The notes beneath the pieces were generated by a model, which did no database searches, had not been told where the DNA came from, and was given only the letters and a program-made list of their open reading frames with translations. The translations under genes and the position numbers were made by a program. From Picochlorum sp. 'celeri' (lineage: Eukaryota; Chlorophyta; Trebouxiophyceae), in contig JAACMV010000019.1 of the NCBI GenBank assembly GCA_010909725.1, forward strand, positions 992,001 to 1,056,000: 64,000 bases of DNA. Direction: 5' to 3'. Positions within the stretch are counted from its first letter, which is position 1. The number at the start of each line of letters is the position of its first letter. Positions 37,895 to 47,087 of the stretch are shown one piece after another.

Positions 37895-39590
37895 ATGGCT
37901 CCAAAGGTTGGTTGTTGAATGCATTCCACAATGCCTGAATTCTGAATTCTTGCACAAAACACGCTGCATGCATTGATGAAACCATATTTACATGTACATT
38001 TAATAACTATAGGTGGATGAGATGGCCGATAAGGATTATGAGGAACTGGTGTTGAAGTTGCATGAGATTGAGGCTGTCAAATTTGGTGAATTTAAGCTCA
38101 AGAGCGGGTTGATATCCCCAGTATACATTGATCTTAGAGTTATTGTATCGTATCCGGAGATTATGCTCCGAGTGAGTGAGGCAATGTGGGCAAAGTTGGC
38201 TGGGACCACGTTTGACGTCATGTGTGGAGTGCCATACACGGCCTTGCCGATTGCGACGTGCATGTCGTTGAATCATGGTACTCCGATGTTGATGAGAAGA
38301 AAGGAAGTGAAGGATTATGGGACGAAGAAGGCGATAGAAGGGGCGTTCGAGAAGGGTCAGACGTGTTTGATTGTGGAGGATTTGGTGACGAGTGGGGCCT
38401 CTGTGATGGAGACTGTCGAGCCTTTGGAAGATGTGGGGCTCAAGGTGACGGATGTGGTTGTTTTGATTGATAGAGAGCAAGGTGGGGAGTCTCGCTTGGC
38501 TTCTGATAATTTGAAGCTTCATTCTGCATTCACGCTGTCATATATATTGGATACATTGGTCAAGCATAGCCTGGTGACGGAAGAGGTGGCTGGCAAGGTC
38601 AAGGCATTCATAGCCGCAAATCAGACGCATGGAGCATCATCCAAAGCACCAGCAGCAGCAGAGGAGAAGAAGACGAGTCAGAGAATGTCTTATGAAGACC
38701 GAGCGCCTCTTGCGAAGAACCCCATGGGTCGTCAGCTGTTTGAACTCATGGCAAAGAAGAAGACAAACTTGTCTGTTGCTGCAGATGTTGGATCGGCAGA
38801 GGAGATGTTGCAGCTCGCAGACAAGGTTGGTCCGTATATTGCTGTTCTCAAGACTCATGTGGATGTGTTTGATTCATGGACCGAGGAGCATGCTAAAGAA
38901 TTAAACCAGCTGGCAGAAAAGCACAGTACGTCCTCTTGTACATGTCAATTCATTCTATGCCATTCACAGCACTGCACAGTGTCTATGGATCTTTCCTACA
39001 TAGTAGTAGTATATATTTATATATAACATGTATCGTATAATCGTGCAGACTTTTTGATATTCGAGGATAGAAAATTTGCGGATATTGGCAACACCGTGGT
39101 GATGCAGTATGGTGGAGGCATTTATAAAATTGCAGACTGGTCCCATATAACCAACGCTCACTTGGTCCCTGGACCTGGTATTATTGACGGTTTGAAAAAA
39201 GTGGGTGAACCAAAAGGACGGGGACTGTTGCTCCTCGCGGAAATGTCCTCCAAGGGCACTCTTGCCAAGGGAGCATACACAGAGTCTGTTGTCAAGGCAG
39301 CAGAGGAGAACCAAGACTTTGTCATGGGATTCATCTCTGTCTCCCCATCCTCATGGTCATGTGGCCCCGGTCCCACTGGACTCATCCATATGACTCCAGG
39401 AGTGCAGCTTGCTGCAGGAGGAGATGACCTCGGTCAGCAATACAACACCCCAGCATCTGTTATCGGTGAACGAGGCAGTGACATCATCATTGTTGGCAGA
39501 GGTATCTACAAGGCTGCGGACCCTGCCAAGGCAGCAAAGGAATACAGAGATGAAGGATGGAGGGCGTATGAAGACAGTGTCAATGCATAA
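37895..39590 (+). CDS. UMPS: bifunctional UMP synthase (OPRTase-OMP decarboxylase)
   Basis: Last two steps of de novo pyrimidine synthesis. Preferred model: exons 37895-37906 (MAPK), 38013-38925 and 39049-39590, 488 aa. The first intron has a weak GTTGGT donor; without it translation would start at 38022 ([10 protein letters not shown], 481 aa). The second intron 38926-39048 (GTACGT...GTGCAG) restores [24 protein letters not shown] domain: [16 protein letters not shown] and [21 protein letters not shown] domain: [12 protein letters not shown], the [12 protein letters not shown] lysine, [19 protein letters not shown] and [12 protein letters not shown]. The OPRT-first order is that of plants, animals and green algae; stramenopiles have the reverse. 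Confidence 0.93.
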
Positions 39591-39731
39591 TCGCACTGGA
39601 TAACACACAGTAGGTTTTTTTTCTAATTACATAGACATCATCATTATTATTGTATGGTATTAAAGACTGTACATCAAAAAAAACAACAAGACATGAATCA
39701 AAATGCAGAATAAGAAAGAACCAGTATTCAT

Positions 39732-40565
39732 TCACGTATTCATTTCCGAAATGTGCTCATACAATGCCTTCTCACTCGCAGACGCCTCCAGACGCTCCAG
39801 CGTTCCTCCATATTCCACAGGCAACATGTCCGCCTCCATCAACCCTTGCATCAGAGCACATGACTCTTCCTTCCCTTTCACTATACAAAACTTCTTCATA
39901 GTCTCCCTATCCAACATCCTCTTCACTATATTCCACAAATGAAACAACACTGGAGGCGCATTGATCACATACGCCTTTTCCAGCCTCTCTGGGTAATGCT
40001 TTTCAATCATGGACACAATGGACGTCCCCATCTTGATCGCCCCAACATCCCGCACATGCTGCATTTTAAATCCCTCAAAATCATACACGCGAATAAATCG
40101 ACCATGAGGATACCGACGAGGATCAATAACCTTGCAAAACCATTCCATTGTCAGCATGGAATGCCTCATCACATCCCTTTCTGTAATACCATGCTTTCGA
40201 AACTCCTTCATCGTCTGATGAAACTTGCCCATCTTATCCAGCAACACATACGACCCAGTATCGCTCTTGGAAACACCGAGAAACCCGTGCGAGTACACGG
40301 ATTTTAACAGAAAAAACTGTGGATGTGGCTGTTCCAACAAACCATCAACCTTTTCCCGCTCTCGAAATGCCGCCGTCTCTTGTATTCTCCTCCAAGCCTC
40401 CTTCTCATCTTGTTTCGCTGCTACAAGAAATCGACTGTACTCATCAACCACAAAACCAAAAGAATCTGTCAACACGTCTTCGTCCTTTTTTTTTTCCTCG
40501 GCAATATCCGCGTCCTGCAAACGGTGACTATGCACACGCAGTCCTCCTGACCCTTGAATATTCAT
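39732..40565 (-). CDS. CRAL-TRIO (SEC14-like) lipid-binding protein
   Basis: 277 aa, single exon. The N-terminal helices are reduced (EYSRFLVAAKQDEKEAWRRI replaces the usual RFLRAR.FD..KA). The CRAL-TRIO lipid pocket covers about 95-255: VYSHGFLGVSKSDTGSYVLL DKMGK, RFIRVYDFEGFKMQHVRDVG, HYPERLEKAYVINAPPVLFH LW and LPVEYGGTLERL. YPERL...INAP.. and LP.EYGG are diagnostic of SEC14-type phospholipid-transfer proteins. No GOLD domain or membrane segment, so a soluble lipid exchanger is likely. The ligand cannot be read from sequence. Confidence 0.88.
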   Translation of the reverse strand: MNIQGSGGLRVHSHRLQDADIAEEKKKDEDVLTDSFGFVVDEYSRFLVAAKQDEKEAWRRIQETAAFREREKVDGLLEQPHPQFFLLKSVYSHGFLGVSKSDTGSYVLLDKMGKFHQTMKEFRKHGITERDVMRHSMLTMEWFCKVIDPRRYPHGRFIRVYDFEGFKMQHVRDVGAIKMGTSIVSMIEKHYPERLEKAYVINAPPVLFHLWNIVKRMLDRETMKKFCIVKGKEESCALMQGLMEADMLPVEYGGTLERLEASASEKALYEHISEMNT

Positions 40566-40910
40566 CTATATTCAAGTATGGTACAACATTACAGCAGCTG
40601 TAGCAGTAATAGTACTGGTATGGATTGTCAATCTCGACTGTTACACCATGGTGGTCACTTGCACAATCCTTCGATCAAAGATGCCTGTTGATGGGAGAGT
40701 GTTCATTCTGTTCTCCCATGCATGGCATGCGTGGCATGGCCCCATATACCTGCATGTATTTGCATAGATGCTATACTATAATTGAAATTTAAGGGTTTAT
40801 ACCTCCTTAATGATGAATACGTGAACGAATGATTGAACGAACGGTTGTCATGAGATTTTAAATTCGTTGTGTGTACGCATCTTCATGTGTCGACAGATCG
40901 ATATAGTGCT
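40566..40910. promoter_or_regulatory. divergent promoter with several inverted repeats
   Basis: 345 bp between the CRAL-TRIO and alpha-amylase starts. CACCATGGTG (40644-40653), ATGGGAGA ... TCTCCCAT (8-bp arms, about 40691-40719) and CCATGCATGG (40716-40725), with repeated GGCATG downstream. No gene seen. Confidence 0.35.
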
Positions 40911-42669
40911 ATGATATCGTTGATACAATATATGAGAATTGTCGGTGTGAATCGCCGGCAGGAGGATGGGAGGGTTGTCGGTCGGTGGGTTCCCAGGTGC
41001 GTGCTTGGACGGATCCACATTGTTTGCGAACAAAAAAATAAGACGACATGGGTCTCTTTATTTGTCTGACTGGTCTTCATTGTCATATATATTATATTAT
41101 GTGTCTGTCTGTAGTCGGATCCATGCGTCACAGACGTCTGTCAACGACCTGGAGCAGGAGGACGAGAAGGACGAGAAGAAGGAGGAAGCAGCAGCAACAT
41201 TGCCCAAGGAGGTGCCTGTTTTGGAGTTTGTGAGGTGTGAGTTGCACGAGGATGAAGAGGAAATTGATCGGTTGGAGAGGCATCTCAAACGGGTTGGTGC
41301 GTGTATTGAGAGTCGAGAGGACTATGAGGGAAGGTTGGTGGTGAATCCAGAGACGACGCTGTCGGCGTTGCCGTCGTCATACCTGAAGGATGTGATTCGG
41401 CAGATTCGCGGATTTAATATCAAGCCTTTGCAGCGTCAAAAGATTTCTGGGGCGGATAATGTGAAAGCAGAAGGGAGTGGAGAGGAGATATTATTGCAAG
41501 GGTTTCATTGGGATTCGTGGAAACAGGAGGGAGGGTGGTATGGGACGTTGGGGGAGCAGGCAGAGGCCATTGCGGATGCTGGGTTCACCATGATTTGGTT
41601 ACCGCCTCCGACGGAATCGGTGAGTCCTCAGGGATATATGCCTCGAGATTTGTATCATTTGGAGTCCAAGTATGGGTCGCAAGAGGATTTGATCGATTTG
41701 ATTCGCGTGTTCCAGTCCAAAGGGATCAAGGTGCTTGGGGATGCCGTGTTGAACCACCGCTGTGCGCATGAGCAGAATGAGCAGGGAGTGTGGAACCAGT
41801 TTGGAGGGCGTATGGATTGGGATGCACGGGCGATTGTTCGAGATGATCCAAATTTCCATGGACGTGGTAATTTCAGTTCGGGTGATGTGTTTACTGCAGC
41901 TCCGAATATTGATCATTCCCAAGAGTTTGTCAAGAATGATGTTGGCGAATGGTTGGTGTGGTTAAGAACCAATATCGGGTTCGATGGATGGAGACTGGAT
42001 TTCGTCAAAGGTTTTCATGGAAGTCATGTGAAAGATTACCTCGAAGTATCCAAACCATTGTTTTCTGTGGGAGAGTATTGGGATGCGCTCGAGTATGAAT
42101 GGGATGGAACGCCCAAGCTCAACCAAGATGCACATCGTCAGCGCACTGTGGATTGGATCAATGCGGCGGGAGGACTCTCAACCGCATTTGATATTACAAC
42201 AAAAGGTATTCTTCATGCGGTATTTGAACGATGCGAGTACTGGAGGCTGTCTGACGCACAAGGACACCCTCCTGGGCTGGTTGGGTGGTGGCCATCCCGA
42301 GCAGTCACATTCCTGGAAAATCACGATACAGGGTCGACACAGGGTCACTGGAGATTTCCGCATCATGCTTTAGAGCAAGGGTATGCGTATATACTGACTC
42401 ATCCAGGAACGCCATGTGTGTTTTATGATCACATGTTCCATGATGAACATCTCAGCCATGTCATCAAGCGATTGATTGCATTGAGGAAAGAGTTGGGTAT
42501 TCACTGTCGCTCCACCGTGACAATCCTTCAAGCCACCAATGATGTATATGCTGCGCGCATCGATGATGCGCTGGTTGTTAAACTCGGTCCAGGTGATTTC
42601 CACCCTCGTGATGAGGAGTGTCACATTGCAGACAGGGGGCATGCCTGGGCAGTATGGAGACTCTCATAA
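40911..42669 (+). CDS. plant-type alpha-amylase (GH13)
   Basis: Endo-hydrolase of alpha-1,4-glucan, probably plastid starch. 546 aa from exons 40911-40996 and 41115-42669. The intron 40997-41114 (donor GTGCGT, acceptor TCTGTAG) joins GRWVP to SRIHASQTSVND; the split codon is Ser. The N-terminus MISLIQYMRIVGVNRRQEDG may be a transit peptide. A charged about 120-residue region precedes the barrel. Barrel: EEILLQGFHWDSWK, then GH13 regions I DAVLNHRC, II GFDGWRLDFVKGF (Asp nucleophile), III SVGEYWDAL (Glu acid/base) and IV FLENHDTGS. The C-terminal all-beta domain ends HAWAVWRLS. The whole resembles plant AMY-type GH13_6 enzymes. Confidence 0.93.
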
Positions 42670-42783
42670 TAATATGATGTACAAGCTGCCATATTTCCAT
42701 AGAGTAATAGTGCGATGAATATATTTGTTTTCATGAGTTTCTTTGTTTTTAAAAAGAAGAATGAAGAATTCTCATCATCATCA

Positions 42784-43689
42784 TCATCGGCGCCGTGTGG
42801 AAAATGGAAGTGAGGGAATCATGACATTGGCAGCATCAGCCGTCTCATAAATATCCATGGCATTCAACCGATCATTCGTTTCTATTCGATGCCTTGCCAC
42901 ACGGGCAGGCGCCCCATTCCGTGTCTGTCGATGAAATACTCGACGCAATGATTCCTCCATATCACAATCAATATACCATGTCTCATGAAGCACATCCCTC
43001 AAGGCATTCCATGGAGGCTGCTCCAGCAACAGATAATTCCCTTCCACTAAAACGATAGAGTGATATGGAGCAATACATACACCCTTATCCACAGGATCAC
43101 CATGCCGGTGATCAAACGTCGGCGCCCATATCTTGTCCACTCTACTCTGACACCTATCCGCAACCATCACAACCGTGTCCACAAAGGCCTGGGCATCAAA
43201 CGTCCACGGCGCCCCTCGCCTCGCATGCGCCTCTTCTGGATCATCAAATTCATCCAAAGCAGCCTTCGTGTAATGATATCCATCCATCGGAAGCACCACA
43301 GCACACGTATCCTCTTGAATGCTATTGATAATTTGAGCCACATTTCTGGCCAGCGTCGACTTGCCTGATCCAGGCATCCCCACAATCCCCACCATATATC
43401 GACTACAAGGTTTTCTTTCTATTTTCACCCGCCTGTTCTCATCGTGAGAGTCCTGTGTCAGTTCTTTTGCCCCAAGAAGAGCCTTCCGAGCAAGAATGTG
43501 GTATACATCCTCCATGTATTTCGCTCGCTCCAAGTCAGGATGGTATAAATGTTTCCGGTTATTTGCATACACAGTCCGACGAGTCTGCTGCTGTATCGAT
43601 CTCCATCTCTCTCCAGGGCCCCTGCCTGCCTGAGACAGGCACACCCGCTTCTTGCTGGAGTATTGTTTTAGGCGTACAGACGCATTCAT
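42784..43689 (-). CDS. P-loop kinase, phosphoribulokinase/uridine-kinase-like (YFH7 type)
   Basis: 301 aa. The N-terminal about 95 residues are basic and may target an organelle. Walker A is GIVGMPGSGKST (about 101-112). VLPMDGYHYTKAALDEFDDP EEAHARRGAPWTFDAQAFVD and PTFDHRHGDPVDKGV follow, then the Walker-B-like VLVEGNYLLLEQPPWNALRD. The order MDGYH ... RGAP.TFD ... FDH..GDPV ... VEGNYLL is that of the PRK/uridine-kinase family members such as yeast YFH7 and plant homologues of unproven substrate, not of Calvin-cycle phosphoribulokinase. Ends with a His-coding CAT/ATC triplet repeat just after the stop. Confidence 0.85.
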   Translation of the reverse strand: MNASVRLKQYSSKKRVCLSQAGRGPGERWRSIQQQTRRTVYANNRKHLYHPDLERAKYMEDVYHILARKALLGAKELTQDSHDENRRVKIERKPCSRYMVGIVGMPGSGKSTLARNVAQIINSIQEDTCAVVLPMDGYHYTKAALDEFDDPEEAHARRGAPWTFDAQAFVDTVVMVADRCQSRVDKIWAPTFDHRHGDPVDKGVCIAPYHSIVLVEGNYLLLEQPPWNALRDVLHETWYIDCDMEESLRRVFHRQTRNGAPARVARHRIETNDRLNAMDIYETADAANVMIPSLPFSTRRR

Positions 43690-44220
43690 TCACATAGTTT
43701 ATCGTTTTTTTACTTTTGATTGTTAAGAATTCAGAATTGGATTATCAGGATGGCATGCGCAAGCATGCCCTTGTGTTGTTGTACCCTACAAGTTCTTCTG
43801 AAGAAGAATTCGAAGGAACATGATGAAGGAAGAGCTCTTTCATGCCATCATCGGGATACCCTATGATGATGATGGTGATGGTGGTGGTATCGGAGAAGAA
43901 AAAGGAGGAGGAGGAAGAAGAAGAATAAAAAGAAGAATGAAGGGGGTATTCAGCAGATGCAGTTCCTTCCATCAGGAAGGAACAAATGAATGAATCCATC
44001 AAAGGGACTCGTTGATGGGTGCCGACATGCATCTATGTGGCGAGCTTAAGCGGCAACCTTGCCGTTGCGTCGCGTAACCGTATCATCATTCAATGATTGG
44101 TGTACACCACATATGGCCATCGATGACGCGATGCGCTTACGCTATGCCACGCATGAGACATATTCCTCGGCCAATAATTTTTTACTACAATTTTGGTAAT
44201 AATTTGTAATACCGTTTCTG
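43690..44220. other. noncoding interval with triplet repeats and a long purine run
   Basis: About 530 bp without a supportable gene. (GAT)n/(GGT)n triplets at about 43864-43890 lead into an uninterrupted 34-base purine run (43892-43925). A CGGCA/TGCCG hairpin lies at 44051-44064. The reading frame on the minus strand (43745-44032) is low-complexity Ser/Phe read from the repeat and is not called. Confidence 0.4.
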
Positions 44221-44222
44221 CA

Positions 44223-44442
44223 CTTGTGTGTGTGCAAGAGAGTTGGCCTACAGCGAGGCTGTAAAACAGGACAGAGGTCCTGGGAACCGAGAAGGTGATA
44301 CCAAGGACGCATTCCCCGCACGGAATGCTCGAGAATTTTGCACATTTAATAATCTTAAAGTAAAAATTGACGCACTAGGTGCGTCGTTGGGGGGCAATTG
44401 TGGCGTTGGACAGGAATCTCGCTCTCAAAGCCGGTTTTGAGA
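44223..44442. ncRNA. candidate structured RNA (cluster of strong hairpins), family unknown
   Basis: Six inverted repeats in 220 bases of otherwise empty DNA: CTTG...CAAG (44223-44238); TACAGC-GAG-GCTGTA (44249-44263); GTCCTGG (44277-44283) with CCAAGGAC (44301-44308, one bulged A); GCATTCC-CCGCAC-GGAATGC (44309-44328); GACGCAC-TAG-GTGCGTC (44369-44385); TCTCAAA...TTTGAGA (44423-44442, with a CCGG loop if a G-T pair is counted). Arms are GC-rich compared with the flanks. Helix 3 and hairpin 4 abut without a gap, as coaxial RNA helices do. The strand is not decidable: the pairs are symmetric, and Sm-like AATTTTT lies on the minus strand. Checked by eye against U1, U2, U4, U5, U6, SRP and RNase P landmarks without a convincing match. 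Confidence 0.4.
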
Positions 44443-44510
44443 TTTCAACTCATACATTGCGTTGTTAGGATATTAACCATACAATTCGAGAGATAGTAGG
44501 TATTATAAAA

Positions 44511-45154
44511 ATGAAGGAGGGGGAGGAGAAGCATTTGAATGTGGAGGAGACTCGTCCACAGCCTTTTGCGGAATCTATCGGGCTCTTTGTGCCGAGTCCA
44601 CGGCAGGGAGTGGAGGTGCGTGGATGATTGCTGGTTCCGAACATGACTTTTCTTTCTTTGTTTTTTTTGATTGCCTATTTATGTATTGTGGCGGCGGTGT
44701 GCAGACACGGTCTCAGGCAGCTGCTCGGTTGAAGGAAGAACGAGCACAGCAGAGAGCAGCAGTGGCAGAGGGGATGGTTGGGTGTCGTGAGGGAGATGGA
44801 TGCGAGGCATCTTCGATGGATGTGAGGGAGCATAATAGTGAGTGTTGTCCTCGAGGGGAATGTCATTCCCAGGGGATGGAGAGCAGTGACCACCCAGAGG
44901 GATTAGAGAGATGTGAGTGTCTCCAAGACGGTAGACATGAGAGCATGCATATAGAAGACAATGATGATGACAATAGTCCTCCAGCGACACCCGTGCATCA
45001 GATTGTGAGGCATGACCCTAATGGGCGATGGGATCCCCCGAGGGCACCCAAGAAGAGTCGTTTGAGGAGGATTGATCCTGAAGGGTTTGCGTTTGGGATT
45101 CAGTTGTCTCGCCGATTGGATTTTGAGAAACATGCGAATCGAGAAGAGAAATAG
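44511..45154 (+). CDS. small unknown protein with cyclin-docking-like motif
   Basis: 184 aa from exons 44511-44615 and 44705-45154. The intron 44616-44704 (89 bp) has donor GTGCGT and acceptor GTGTGCAG, phase 0, joining PSPRQGVE to TRSQAAARLKEERAQQ. The protein is charged, mostly disordered, with seven Cys in the middle. Visible short motifs: VPSPR, PPATP and TRPQP (proline-directed sites) and, near the C-terminus, RRLDF, an exact R-x-L-x-F cyclin-docking consensus, in GIQLSRRLDFEKHANREEK. The ordered tail RWDPPRAPKKSRLRRIDPEG looks like a nuclear-localisation-type basic patch. No family recognised. A cell-cycle substrate or CDK-inhibitor role would be inference from motifs only. Confidence 0.65.
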
Positions 45155-45828
45155 ATGTAGACGAGACATACGATATGTATGCATGAGACGAGTAACAGAG
45201 CGTAGGAGACGATTGGTCACAATGCCATGATGGCGTGCGCTTGATGACGTTCCTTTGACTACTTTATTTTTTTACCTCACACCAGTATTCTTTAGTATTT
45301 TTGACAGTCGACCCACGAGCATAGACTATGCATGTTTCCATATATTTATATATACCGTAGTACATACTTTTTTTAAAGATCGATTAATAATGAATCATCA
45401 ACCATGTCTAAGAACATGATGATGATGATTGATACCATGCATGTTGTGTGGCACCGAGATCAGTCAGCAGTCGATGTGAGATGATTTTCTTTTTGTTAGA
45501 ATCGAGTACAATGCTTTATGCTGGCAAATACCCTGATCTGTCCCAACAATGATTATGAATGGTTGGAATGATAGTAGTAGTAGTGCTTTCAAAACGGTGT
45601 GGTGTTTGCATGCACCACAGCGTATATACATGACTGGTCTGTCTCCCTTGTCACACACAAGGAGAGTATGTTGAGGGTCTGACGTGGGTCTGACGTCAGT
45701 CAGAGTTGACTCCAATGTTTGACTGCCTCGCCTCCCTAAGAATATGGCATAGTATTATACAACAGATTTTTGATTTTGAATTGGGGTTTTTCGGCCATTT
45801 ACACAGGATTTGAGGTATTGTACTCGCG
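45155..45828. promoter_or_regulatory. noncoding interval with a CRE/bZIP-type TGACGTCA palindrome
   Basis: 674 bp. CTGACGTCAG (45690-45699) is a perfect palindrome with the bZIP core TGACGTCA, about 130 bp upstream of the secreted-protein start; GTCTGACGT is also directly repeated just before it. A minus-strand frame at 45464-45715 lacks an ATG until late and is not called. A 17-base sequence starting at 45397 recurs at 46316. Confidence 0.35.
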
Positions 45829-46248
45829 ATGATTTGCTCATATCATCATTCCCTCATGATGGCAGCCTTCCTGCTTGCTGCGTCTGTCCACTCGCAACCA
45901 AGCCCAGAGCTCCTGATTGAGAACAATCCCCGAGATACATACTGTTCGGACAATCCTTGCGTCCAGGTGTATTGCAAGTCTCCAACTCAAAGGTGGAGCT
46001 GCCAGACAAGCAGATATTATGCTGTGGAACTTGAAAATGTCTGTGATTACTTTCTGAAAACAGAGGAGGAAATCTTTTCTGGAATCGTCAGTAATGATGA
46101 TGTTCGTTCTGTTGTGCTTCCATGGTGTGGTTCGAATTCTCCACCATCTGGGTATGAGTATGTTGAACTTCTCACGGATGAGCTCTGTCCATCATCCTAC
46201 CCGGTGTACAATGGGGAAGATTACAGATATTGGACTGAATGCAAGTAA
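45829..46248 (+). CDS. small secreted cysteine-rich protein, unknown
   Basis: 139 aa. A signal peptide (MICSYHHSLMMAAFLLAASV HS) precedes a mature chain of about 117 residues with nine cysteines (YCSDNPC, QVYC, WSC, VCDYF, PWCG, ELCP, TECK), suggesting a disulphide-stabilised secreted protein. No family recognised. The final codons are TGC AAG TAA, and the stop overlaps GCAA-GTAAGTAT, a near-consensus splice donor. A spliced form replacing the last residue and extending the C-terminus is possible, but no clear coding second exon is seen before the opposing gene at 47011-46406. Confidence 0.6.
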   Translation: MICSYHHSLMMAAFLLAASVHSQPSPELLIENNPRDTYCSDNPCVQVYCKSPTQRWSCQTSRYYAVELENVCDYFLKTEEEIFSGIVSNDDVRSVVLPWCGSNSPPSGYEYVELLTDELCPSSYPVYNGEDYRYWTECK

Positions 46249-46405
46249 GTATCAAATTCACAAGACGATCTAAATAGAGATAATATGCACTTGTTTACAT
46301 TTGCATGCTATATCAATCAACCATGTCTAAGACCATCAAGATTGACACAGTTGCATGCATGAACAATACTCACAATCACCAGGCACATGCCTGGGTAGTA
46401 CAGGT

Positions 46406-47011
46406 CTAGAACGCAAGCATCAATGCACTATAACTAATCAGAAGCAGAACAAAGAACAGAGACCAACAAGCTGGTACAATAACAAAGACAAACGCTTGCC
46501 GCTTGCTCTTCAAACGCAAGGCATTGCTTACCCATGCAAGCACTCTATCCATGAGCGGAGCACAAACAAGGGCACATGCAGCCCTCGGAATCTTCGTCAC
46601 CTGACTCCCAGCCCATACAATTGCAAGCAATTTTATTACATACGCACCTCCTTGCGCCATCGAGAGATCACGAGGCATATCCATCGTGAAAAAGACGACA
46701 AGGTAGGCACAAAAGTAATATAGCGTGTTAAAAACGCCATAGGAAGCCAAACCTGATAATCCAGCTGCCCCTAATTGCTCTTTTAACTTTTTATAATTGT
46801 TCCATGAAGAGAACAATCTATTCTGCGTGCTATTGATGTTTGAATGAAAGGCGATTTGGCCCGACCGGCCCTGCGAGGAACCTTCATGGAAACTTGCGCT
46901 CCCAGCCGCAGCTCTCCATGATGGTCTTTGCTGACAATTTCTTCTAGTATGGGCGGCATGGCGATGCGAGAGAGGACGGCAGCTGCTCAACCTCCAAAGC
47001 AGCGATACCAT
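46406..47011 (-). CDS. plant-type organelle membrane protein of unknown function
   Basis: 201 aa. The N-terminal about 65 residues are Arg/Ser-rich (MVSLLWRLSSCRPLSHRHAA...), resembling a plastid or mitochondrial presequence. The conserved core starts WNNYKKLKEQLGAAGLSGLA and SYGVFNTLYYFCAYLVVFF (membrane segment), then IVWAGSQVTKIPRAACALVC APLMDRVLAWV and a C-terminal hydrophobic stretch VIVPACWSLFFVLLLISYSA. LKEQLGAAG...YG..NT.YY and VWAGSQVTK match a family of plant plastid membrane proteins (related in layout to FAM210/DUF1279). Function not known. Confidence 0.75.
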   Translation of the reverse strand: MVSLLWRLSSCRPLSHRHAAHTRRNCQQRPSWRAAAGSASFHEGSSQGRSGQIAFHSNINSTQNRLFSSWNNYKKLKEQLGAAGLSGLASYGVFNTLYYFCAYLVVFFTMDMPRDLSMAQGGAYVIKLLAIVWAGSQVTKIPRAACALVCAPLMDRVLAWVSNALRLKSKRQAFVFVIVPACWSLFFVLLLISYSALMLAF

Positions 47012-47087
47012 GGAACAAGCTAATTCGTCCTACTGTGACAATGATAATTGATACATATTACAGTAGACAATCAATTTCTTTTAATAT

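Noticed and set aside
42784..43689. Calvin-cycle phosphoribulokinase
   Set aside because: The P-loop and MDGYH...RGAP order fit the uridine-kinase/YFH7 branch; plant PRK landmarks and its regulatory cysteines are missing.
43892..43925. Purine run as a functional triplex (H-DNA) element
   Set aside because: It is a plain extension of a triplet repeat with no mirror symmetry that I can see; treated as simple sequence.
43745..44032. 95-codon minus-strand frame with an ATG upstream of the kinase gene
   Set aside because: Most of it is Ser/Phe/Ile read from a GAT/GGT and purine repeat; no domain, atypical composition.
44223..44442. SRP RNA, U1, U2, U6 or RNase P RNA as the identity of the hairpin cluster
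   Set aside because: An AGGTCC...GGGAACCGAGAAGG stretch resembles SRP helix 8, but the invariant AGCAG is absent and the Alu-domain part is in the wrong place. ACTTACCTG (U1), ACAGAGA (U6) and the U2 branch region are absent.
45464..45715. Minus-strand frame with RCGACKHH that looked like a small zinc-finger protein
   Set aside because: It begins at a TTG; the first ATG lies after the first Cys, leaving a fragment with one CxxC pair. No splice model improved it.
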